Of a stretch of 9,100 nucleotides of DNA, positions 1 through 8,300 are shown one piece after another (positions within the stretch are counted from its first letter, which is position 1; every line of letters starts with the position of its first letter). A model generated the notes under the pieces. It was given only the letters and a program-made list of their open reading frames with translations, did no database searches and had not been told where the DNA came from. The translations under genes and the position numbers were made by a program. This DNA comes from an uncultured Lachnospiraceae bacterium (GTDB lineage Bacteria > Bacillota > Clostridia > Lachnospirales > Lachnospiraceae), in contig CAMNBW010000042.1 of the NCBI GenBank assembly GCA_946533525.1, forward strand, positions 1-9,100, given 5' to 3'.

Positions 1-33
1 AAATGGCTTTTTGAACAAGTTCAAACGCCATTT
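1..33 (-). terminator. Probable intrinsic terminator hairpin, possibly cut by the window edge
   Basis: On the minus strand the sequence from the last stop codon onward folds into a long hairpin: seven pairs (AAATGGC with GCCATTT), a small internal loop, six pairs (TTTGAA with TTCAAA) and a CTTG loop. The stem base overlaps the stop codon. The transcript then reads TTT at the window edge, so any longer U-tract lies outside. Near symmetry means it could also act on convergent transcription. Confidence 0.55.
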
Positions 34-49
34 AGACTTTTGGCGTTTG
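22..49 (-). repeat. Inverted repeat that competes with the terminator stem
   Basis: Perfect nine-base arms (22-30 and 41-49; CAAACGCCA and TGGCGTTTG on the minus strand) flank a ten-base loop that contains the phosphatase/kinase stop codon. The upstream arm is exactly the codons Gln-Thr-Pro before Lys-Val-stop. The downstream arm is also part of the terminator stem, so the two hairpins cannot form together. Confidence 0.5.
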
Positions 50-2029
50 TATCATTATATCAAACCTGAGGACCAGCTGGTTTATGCCCTCTGTCCTGTT
101 ATAAACCATCTCCTTCGTATTCATCCTGGCAAGCTTTATGCCCATGCCTCCCGAATCAAGCTCCTCGAAGCTCTTGTCCCTGAGATTACAGGTCACCGGA
201 TCAAAGGGTATCCCGTCGTCAAAGAACGATACGGAATAAAGCTTCTCTGTCCGCTCACAGTAAAAGCTTACCTCCGTTGCCTTCGAATAATTAACTATAT
301 TGGTAAATATTTCCTCACATACGAGAATAATAAGCTTTGCCCTTTCCTCATCCTTAACGGAACCCAGGATCGTTTCCCTGATCACCGGCAGGGAAGCAAG
401 ATCCATAGTAAGTCTTCTTCTCTCTTTCGCGTTATCATGGAAGATCAAGGCGGTACAGGTAATGTCGTCAAACTGCTCCGCCTCTTTGCAAAAGTCTTTT
501 ATGCCCTCCTTTATATCCTTTACGAGAGCTTCGCTGTCATACCTGTTCCCGTGTCCCGGGTAATGGCTCATTGCAAGCTCCCTTAAGCGGCTCTTTCCAA
601 ACTGCTTTCTTTCAGGATCCGCCGCTTCGGTCACACCATCCGTGAAAAGCAGCAGTCCCTCTCCGTCCTTAAGCCTTATTTCCTGCTCTCCTGCCTTCGC
701 GTCATTAAAGAGTCCCAGAGCGCATCCCCCGTTAAGCTCAAGATAGTCCGCAGCCTCCGAGAGTAAGAGCGGAGACTCATGCCCTCCGTTTACATACTGA
801 ACCACTCCTGTTTGTGTATCCAGAATAAGGATGGCGACCGTGGCAAACATATTCTCGGGATTTGAGAAGCATATCTCCCTGTTAAGAAACGAAAAGGTCT
901 CCCGGGGAGATCGTCCTCCCTTGAGGTTCTCCCTGATCCCCGTTTTGACCATGACCATGAACATGGCTGCCGATACTCCCTTGCCGGAAATATCCCCGAT
1001 GACGGCACAAATCCTGCTATTATCCAAACGGAAGATATCGTAGAAATCTCCGCCCACCGCCCTGGCCGGCTTCTCTATGCCGCAGATCTCATAGCCGTCC
1101 CCCAGTACATACTGCTCCATGGGAATAAGACCGCTCTGTATCCTCCTTGCCACATCCAGCTGTGTCTGTACCTGTACCTTGTCAGAGGTCAGGGTCCTTA
1201 TCTCCTCCACATACTCACGCATATTGCCGGTCATCTCATGGAAGGAGCTTTCCATATCGGTGATCTCATCCTCAAAGAAAGCCTCTCTTTCAGGGAAGGG
1301 CCTGTCAATATTGCTGATAAAGCTCCGCATCCTTTCGGACAGGGAGCTGACCGGGACAAAGATGGATCTTCGCATAAGAATGATCGCGCTGATCATAGCC
1401 ATGGAAAAAATAAGAATCACCAGGACCATGATGGAATAAAGGGTTTCATTTGATTCCTCAAGAATATCATTCATGTCATAGGCTGCGCTGATGAGGGCAA
1501 ATACCTGACCGTTCTCCATCAGGGGAGAAACAAACAGACAGTATTGTTCTCCATCCTCGGTAACATATTCGGTTTCGCCGTCCGTGTCTCCTTCCAATAC
1601 CCTGAGCTCAGCGTTATAAAGCCCGTCACCCTCAACAACACCCAGTCCGAAATTATCCCGCAGGTACTCATCCAATTCATCCTCATCGGAGGCAGTAACT
1701 ATGTACTGCCTTCTATAATCCTCGTCGACAGTATAAAGATATAGTCCTGTCGTTTCGGTCCTTCTGCATATGAAGTGAAGGGTTTCACGCACGCTTTTCC
1801 TGAATTCCTCATTAGAAAAAAGCTCATCAAAGCCTTCCCTTGATCCAAGGGATGTCATTACAGCGGTTACCGCTCCCGAGGCAACCGTATAGCTGTGCTC
1901 AACCGCATTTTCGATCACATATTTTCTTGCTAAAAGCAGCCCTGTCCCGCATGAGAGAACAAGGGTTAACAGCAGGAGAAAAACGGTCCGCGATAATAAA
2001 GATAATCTTGGCCTCTTTTTATTCCCCAT
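32..2029 (-). CDS. Membrane sensor PP2C/SpoIIE phosphatase fused to RsbW-type kinase domain
   Basis: Predicted to dephosphorylate, and also to phosphorylate, the adjacent STAS protein. From the ATG at 2027-2029 (665 residues): transmembrane segment ~14-33, an acidic extracytoplasmic sensor ~34-197 with a Cache-like end (LFVSPLMENGQVFALISAAYD), second transmembrane segment ~200-220, HAMP and helical linker ~221-290, the ARRIQSGLIP switch-helix motif typical of RsbU-type phosphatases (~294-303), phosphatase ~305-530 with metal-site residues in GGDFYD (Asp328), GDISGKG (Asp346), FTDGVTEA (Asp464) and FDDIT (521-522), then HATPase ~536-656 with N-box Glu573/Asn577, DxG at 604-606 and GGMG at 627-630. 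Both catalytic halves look complete. An in-frame TTG at 2039-2041 would add four residues and overlap the STAS gene by 8 bases; neither start has a clear Shine-Dalgarno, so translation is probably coupled to STAS. The sensed ligand is unknown. Confidence 0.93.
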   Translation of the reverse strand: MGNKKRPRLSLLSRTVFLLLLTLVLSCGTGLLLARKYVIENAVEHSYTVASGAVTAVMTSLGSREGFDELFSNEEFRKSVRETLHFICRRTETTGLYLYTVDEDYRRQYIVTASDEDELDEYLRDNFGLGVVEGDGLYNAELRVLEGDTDGETEYVTEDGEQYCLFVSPLMENGQVFALISAAYDMNDILEESNETLYSIMVLVILIFSMAMISAIILMRRSIFVPVSSLSERMRSFISNIDRPFPEREAFFEDEITDMESSFHEMTGNMREYVEEIRTLTSDKVQVQTQLDVARRIQSGLIPMEQYVLGDGYEICGIEKPARAVGGDFYDIFRLDNSRICAVIGDISGKGVSAAMFMVMVKTGIRENLKGGRSPRETFSFLNREICFSNPENMFATVAILILDTQTGVVQYVNGGHESPLLLSEAADYLELNGGCALGLFNDAKAGEQEIRLKDGEGLLLFTDGVTEAADPERKQFGKSRLRELAMSHYPGHGNRYDSEALVKDIKEGIKDFCKEAEQFDDITCTALIFHDNAKERRRLTMDLASLPVIRETILGSVKDEERAKLIILVCEEIFTNIVNYSKATEVSFYCERTEKLYSVSFFDDGIPFDPVTCNLRDKSFEELDSGGMGIKLARMNTKEMVYNRTEGINQLVLRFDIMIQTPKV

Positions 2030-2033
2030 GACA

Positions 2034-2324
2034 TTATTCAAAGCTCAGCTTTTTGTCGATCCCGGTAGCCTTGAATATGCTCATAATACCGGGAGCGGCT
2101 CCCCTGACCAGAAGTGCCCCGTTCATCTTCTTATACGCAGAAACTACTCCTCTTACTCCGGATGAAGAGATATATTCAAGGGCAGACAGATCCAGCACCA
2201 GACTCTCCGTGTCTCCCTCAAGCTCGTCGAGGGCTTTAAGAAGCTCCGGGGCTGCGTTTGTATCAAGCCATCCCTCCAGAGCAAGCGTCGTCTCCGTTCC
2301 TTCCGTTGTCTTTGTGATAGTCAT
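2034..2324 (-). CDS. STAS-domain anti-sigma-factor antagonist (RsbV/SpoIIAA-like)
   Basis: A 96-residue single-domain cytosolic protein, the usual length for this family. In partner switching the unphosphorylated antagonist binds the anti-sigma kinase and frees its client; phosphorylation by the kinase inactivates it and a PP2C phosphatase restores it. Seen here: the N-terminal beta-rich start, LEGWLDTNAAPELL, and the signature LVLDLSALEYISSSGVRGVV region (42-61). The phosphoacceptor is probably Ser54, the middle serine of SSS, aligned with SpoIIAA Ser58; the Asp found before it in SpoIIAA is Ser here, a common variant. A strong AGGAGG supports the ATG start. Its stop lies 4 bases before, or overlaps by 8 bases with, the phosphatase/kinase start, a pairing that strongly suggests they act together. 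The client sigma factor or other target is not in the window. Confidence 0.93.
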   Translation of the reverse strand: MTITKTTEGTETTLALEGWLDTNAAPELLKALDELEGDTESLVLDLSALEYISSSGVRGVVSAYKKMNGALLVRGAAPGIMSIFKATGIDKKLSFE

Positions 2325-2333
2325 TTTATATTT

Positions 2334-2339
2334 CCTCCT
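2334..2339 (-). promoter_or_regulatory. Shine-Dalgarno of the STAS gene
   Basis: A full AGGAGG on the minus strand lies 9 bases before the ATG at 2322-2324. This fixes the STAS start and predicts strong, independent translation of the switch protein, in contrast to the weak signal in front of the next gene. Confidence 0.9.
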
Positions 2340-2376
2340 CTATTAAATGGGTTTTATCCCCGGTAATATCTGACCT

Positions 2377-2391
2377 GCAGCTCATAGCTGC
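2377..2391 (-). repeat. Small inverted repeat after the NRPS stop
   Basis: Perfect six-base arms around a three-base loop (GCAGCT-ATG-AGCTGC on the minus strand), starting 4 bases past the NRPS stop codon. There is no downstream T-run, so it is not a convincing intrinsic terminator. It could be an mRNA-end stabilising or processing hairpin, or chance. Confidence 0.35.
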
Positions 2392-2395
2392 TCCG

Positions 2396-5300
2396 TTACT
2401 TTTCAAAAAAGCCAAGCCCGCCAAGAGCCGATACAAACCGTTCAATATAGTCCCAGGTGGTGACAGGCCAGGCAAACTTAAGCCTGTAAAGCACCTGCAT
2501 CGTATATTCACAGTGTCTCAAAAGCCTGACCGTCTCTCTTTCTCCGGGTGAGTGCATATAAGCCATGATGCTTGTAAGAGCGCCGGCCCTTTCCGGATCG
2601 TTCTGTGCAGCCGCAAAGGCTTTTGCGAATTCCTCCCTTTCAACATAAGCGATGTTATATCCGAGCTTACTGAGCTCACTGAAGATGCCCTCCATTGAAA
2701 TATTCTGGTTATTGAAAACATGGAACAGCGTACAGTCCTCCGGGGTCCTTGAAAGCTCCACCGTAGCCCTTGCCACCGCGTCTATCGGAGAAAACTCCAT
2801 CGTGGTGTCAAGCTGGTCATAGGCCGCGCAGCCCACCATAACAAAGGCCTTCAGCCTTCCCATGGCGGAATTCGTGGAGAAATTGATCTGGAATTCACCG
2901 TCCGAATGCCTCGCGGCAAGATTTCCGTAACGCATTACCTTACCCTTAAGCCCCCTTTTGGCTACTGCCTCGAGCACAGCCCTTTCCGCGAGAAACTTGG
3001 AATGAACATATTTATTATCCAGGAGCTGGTCAAAGTAAAGGCAGCTCTCGTCAGGTAAAAATCCTTCAGGTATGCTGTCCTTATATGCCGAGCTTACAAC
3101 GCTCATGGTAGAGGTCTGGATAAGGGCAGCCTTCGTCTTAAGGCAGAACTCTATGAGATTTAAAGCTCCTCCCACGTTTACGTCCTCGATCTGGGTGCCG
3201 CTTGCGAAATGCCTTACAACGGCCGCGCAGTTTATTACGGTATCTATCCTCCTGTCCATGATACTGTTGAAGGCAGAAGCATTCGTGACATCTCCCTCCA
3301 CAATGAAGATCTTCTCTCCGATAAGCTCCGTAAGGCTTACATCAAAATAATAGAAATACAGCCTTAAAAGCTTCTCCGTCGCCGTTATATCCTTCTGTGA
3401 GCGGAGCAGGCAGTATATCTTATCCTGCTCTCTTCCGTTCTCGATGAGCTCGTGGAGGATATGGATCCCTAAGTATCCCGTGGCTCCGGTCAGCAGTACG
3501 TTTCCAAGCTCTCTTAAGCTTCCCGACTTAAAGCTCTCAAGGGTATTCCTCTTAAGGAGCTCATTTATGCTTCCATAGTCATAGGACGTGATCTCAGAGT
3601 CCAAAGCCGCAGCAGGGCCTTCACCTCCCGCAGACCTGCCTCCGGCAACGGCGCTGAGGGCTCTTGGAGTAGGATTATCGAATACGTCGGCAAAGGCGAT
3701 GCTGTAGCCTGCTTTTCCTGCCTCGATGACCACATTTGTCACAAGCAGGGAGGTTCCCCCAAGCTCAAAGAAGCTTTCGGTCGCCCCCACATTTTCTACA
3801 TGAAGAAGCCTTCCGAAGATCTCGCAGAAGGTCTTCTCTGTCTCATTTGCGGCAGCCTCAGACTTATCAGACCTGTAAAGCTCGGGAAGCGGCAGATTTT
3901 TAAGATCGAGCTTGCCGTTTGGCGTATAGGGCATTTCCTCAAGCTGCATATAAGCAGTAGGGACCATGTAATTTGTAAGGGTCTTTGAAAGCTCTCTCTT
4001 AAGCTCTCCAATATCCACCCTGTGATCCGCGGTAAACCAGGCACACAGATGCTCTATACCGTTTATCTTCTCGATCTTTACGGCACTGCGTTCGATCCCC
4101 GGCTGCAACGCAAGTACCGAATCCACCTCGTCAAGCTCTATGCGAAGTCCTCTGAGCTTTATCTGGTTATCCCTGCGCCCTAAGATCTCCACGTCGCCCT
4201 TCTCTGTCCACCTTGCGAAATCGCCGGACTTATATATCCTCATGCCCTGATAGTCCACGAATTTTTCGGCTGTCATCTCCGGAAGGTTATTATAGCCTGC
4301 CGCAACACCGATTCCGCCTATATAAAGCTCTCCGGTCACATTGCAGGGCAACTCATTTCCATCGCTGTCGACTATAAACTCCGTTACCCCCGGAAGAGGG
4401 CGTCCGACATTTACCGTGTCATACCCTGACAGCTCCTGAGTGTTGGACGAGACGGTAGTCTCCGTAGGTCCGTAGGTATTAAATATGAGTCTGTCCTTTT
4501 TCTCCTTCAACAATTTTAAAAGCTGCTCCGGATATTTCTCGCCCCCGTTTATTACGACAACGCAGTTATCAAGAGCCTCTCTGAAATCCCGGGATTCCAT
4601 GAGTGTAAGGAGTCTTGAGGGCGTAGAGCCGAAAATATCCGTTCCCGTAGCCTTCATTCTGGCGGCAAGCCTGGCGGCATCGTTTGTTTCATCATCCGCC
4701 GCCACGGAAAGGGTCAGTCCGTTGAACAGGGGCGCACCCCACTCCTTTATCGAAAAGTCAAAGGACAGGGTGGTCACCGCCGTAAGAACATGGCCTCTTT
4801 CAACCATTCCATGAATCAGGATATTCTCCCTGTGGTCGGTAACGTAATTTACTATCCCTCTGTGCCTTAGCATAACACCCTTGGGCTTTCCCGTGGAGCC
4901 TGAGGTGTAGATGAGGTAGGCAAGATCCTCCTGGGTTACGTTTACCTCCGGTTTATTCGTATTGCTCTCCTTAAGCAGCTCCTCTATATCGGCAACCGGC
5001 CTCTCACTGAAGCGTGAAAGCCTCTCCGAGTCTGTTATGACAAGTGCAGCCCCCGAATCGTCTATGATGTGCCTGATCCTTTCGGAGGGGTAGCCAGGAT
5101 CGCAGGGAATATAGGCGCCTCCCGCCTTTAATACACCGAAAAGCGCAAAGAATACCCTGGCGGTGCGGGGAAGGAGGAGCACTACCCTGCTGCCTGTCTT
5201 TATTCCTCTTCCGATAAGGGCGTTTGCCACCCTGTTGGCGTTTTCATCCAGCTCCTTATAAGTATAATTTCCGTCACGCGCCAGGATCGCTGGCTTATCG

Positions 5301-8300
5301 GGCTGAAGGCGCGCCATCCTCTCGATCCCCGAATGGAAGAGCATATCCTCCGGTATTTCCGGCCTTTCCGCCCTCTCATGGAAGCCCTTCAGCTGCTCCC
5401 TTCTCTTGCTGTCAAGAAGTGATACGCTCCTTAATCTGTCTCGGCCTCCCGCCCCGAATTTTTCGATCACAATGCAGTAGGATCTTAAGAATTCCTCTAT
5501 AGCCCTTTCAGAATACAGGGCATCATTATATTCCACCTCTATGGAAGGTCTTCCTCCCCTGTCGACTATCCTTACGGTCATACCGAACTTGCTCTTACCG
5601 GCCTCTATCCCCTCTATCGAAATAAGCCCCGGGATATCGGGCTTTTCTACCACTCCCCTCTGGTATTCATACATCACGTTCACATTAAAGCCCCATTTGG
5701 CGGCCACATCCGCAAACGGATAGTTTTCATGGGCTATGGCCTGTGAAAGTCCCTCTGAGACCTCCCTTATAAAGTCGGCTACGCTCCCGGAAGAAAGCTT
5801 TGCGGCAAGGGGAAGAGTATTTACAAACATCCCGAAGGTGTCCGAAAAGCGGACGTCGGATCTGCCGCTTGAAATAGTCGTGATATAAACATTCTCCGAA
5901 CCGGTAAGCCTTGCCAGGGTATAATCGAGAGCCGCAAGGAAAAACCCCGGCTCATCTGCTCCCGCTTTCTTACAGGCTCCTGCTGTAAGAGACCCGTCAA
6001 TGTCAGCATATAAAAAGCGTTTGTTTCCGGCCTCGCTCCCTGAGCTTATATCTCTTGGAAGCTCTGTGGGGGATTCGTAATCGCAGAGAAGCTCCTCGAA
6101 ATACTTCTCATATGAGGCTCCCGTGTCAGAGGCAAGCATTTCCTTCTGATTCCTGACATAGGTAAAGTAGGAAGCTCCCTCTCCTGTAAGCTCTCCCTCG
6201 TTTTTAAGAGCTTTTCCAAGCTCCTTTAAGAACACACTCATTGAAAAGCCGTCAAATACAAGATGATGGAAATCCGTAAACAGCTTCACGGACTCTGGGG
6301 TCCTGACCACTGCAAGCTTAAAAAGCGGCCCCCTGTTCAAATGGAAGGGCTTTACAAAGCTTTCCCTGAAAGCCCCGCTTTCCTCCTCGCTCATCGTAAG
6401 CACCGGTATTTCGGGAGCAGAGACCTCATCCCTTATGGCCATTACCTGATTGTCGATAATATCAAAATGCACAAATACCGACGGATGGGCTTTTAATATG
6501 CTTTCCACCGCTTTTTTGAGCGCTTCCGGCTCTGTGGAGGCACTGAAGGTGAGGATTGACGGGATATTGTAGGTAGAAAGCTCGGGATTTCTCATGCAGT
6601 CTACATAGACCCCGGTCTGGGCTGCACTCAGCGGCGAGCTCTTTATTAAGGCCTCTTCCTTCTCCCCGGCTCCTGAAGCTTTACCCTTCATCCACTCTGA
6701 AAGGATAAGGTTTTCTATATCGGTGATGGTCTTATCCTTCATTTCCTTTACGGGTATATTCACCCCAAAGCCCTTGAAAAGCCTTGTGGAGAGCCTGATC
6801 ATTGAAAGGCTCGTAAAGCCCAGATATTCAAGGGGAGTATTGAGCGGGGGCTCTTCCATGTTAAGCGCCTCGCCTATGATTCTCTTAAGCTCCTTCTCAA
6901 GGACGTTATCCACATGAGCGATTTCCTCCCCGACAGTCTCGATAACGGGCTCGGGAAGCGCCTTCCTGTTTACCTTTCCGTTCTGGTTTAAGGGAATGGC
7001 GTCAAGCTGCATGATGGAGGCCGGCACCATATAGGGAGGCTTTCTTTCCCTTATAAACTCCGCGATATCCTTTGGAGAAACGGTCTCGTCCGACACAAAG
7101 TACGCCGCTACGGCCTTTCCGTCGGCTCCCAGATCCTTTGCCACTACAGCCGCGTCCCTTATCCCCGGATATTCCCGGATGACAGCCTCGACCTCGCTCA
7201 GCTCTACCCTGAAGCCGTGAATCTTTACCTGTCCGTCCCTTCTTCCGATAAATTCTATCTCACCGTCTGTCCTGTAACGTACTATATCGCCGGTTCTGTA
7301 TGCATTCTCATATTCCCCTCCGTCAAAGGTATTTCTGATAAATACCTCGGCCGTCTTTTCCGGTCTGTTAAGATACCCTGCTCCCACATGCGGCCCCGCG
7401 ATGATAAGCTCACCCAGGGCTCCCGGCGGGAGAAGATGTCCGAAGGGATCCGCTACATAGCACTTTACATCCCCTATCGGATGCCCTATGGGTATATTAT
7501 CCTCTCTGCGCGTAACCTGATATGCCGTGGCAAGGATAGTACACTCCGTAGGTCCGTACACATTATAAAAATTGACTCCCTTTGGCGGCTCCATTGAAGC
7601 AAGCTTTTCTCCCCCCACAGAGATCGCGCGAAGGAAGGGATTTTCCATTTCAGAGGCAAACTGCCGCCCTACCTGGGTAGTCATGAAGGCTACGCTTACC
7701 TTATTGCTTATGAAATACCTGTTCATGGCGTTAAGATCGAGCCTCATCTCCTCAGGAACTATACAGACCGCGGCCCCTGCGGAAAGCGCGGGATACATAT
7801 CCATCATGCAGGCGTCAAAGCCATAGGAGGCATATTGCCCCACCCTGTCTTTTTCCGAAAGCTCATAAAAACGGGTATACCATTCTATAAAGCAGACAAG
7901 GTTTCCATGGGTAAGCCTTACTCCCTTGGGAATCCCGGTGCTTCCCGAGGTGTAAAGAAGGATAAAGGTATCTCCGGGCTCCGGATCGTTTTCGGGTTTT
8001 CCTTCGGGAAGCTCTGATATCTCCTCAAGGGTCAGCCGCTTTCCGTCATACCCGCTTACCAGCGTCCCCAGCTCCTCGGTGGTGATAAGAAGTCCTGCCG
8101 AGGCGTCCTCTATCATAAAGTTCAGCCTCTCCGAAGGATAGGTGGCATCAAGGGGCTGATAGGCGCAGCCCGCCTTAAGCGCTCCTAAGGAGGCCACTGC
8201 CTGATATATTCCTCTGGGGATAAGGATCGATACGACATCTCCCCTCTTAAGCCCCTGCTTTTCTATATAAGCAGCTATATTGTCGGAAATGCGGTCAGCC

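Larger units (their letters stand above)
2325..2395 (-). other. 71-base gap between NRPS and STAS gene
   Basis: The only intergenic space in the window. On the minus strand it holds a six-base inverted repeat just after the NRPS stop and a strong ribosome binding site before the STAS gene. I see no good -35/-10 pair and no T-run typical of a terminator, so read-through from the NRPS into the regulatory genes is the simplest reading. Confidence 0.6.

Noticed and set aside
11..586. 191-residue plus-strand open frame
   Set aside because: It lies entirely opposite the HATPase and phosphatase coding sequence, starts next to the terminator hairpin without a ribosome binding site, and its translation resembles no domain I know.
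1940..1960. Lipoprotein signal (VLSC) in the first membrane segment of the sensor protein
   Set aside because: The residue two before the Cys is Leu, which is unusual for a lipobox. The segment fits better as the first of two membrane anchors around an extracytoplasmic sensor.
2325..2395. Sigma-B-like promoter, suggested by GGGGAT on the minus strand
   Set aside because: No GTTT-like -35 element at the required 12-15 base distance and no sigma-70-type -35/-10 pair with proper spacing.
4455..7565. Recent duplication of the A domains, suggested by an identical 15-base stretch coding YGPTE in both
   Set aside because: Other shared motifs, such as YTSGSTG, use different codons and the surrounding protein sequences diverge, so the match reflects a conserved motif rather than recent copying.
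7217..7597. 126-residue plus-strand open frame
   Set aside because: It is opposite the A1 adenylation domain, which is intact; no ribosome binding site or recognisable protein features.
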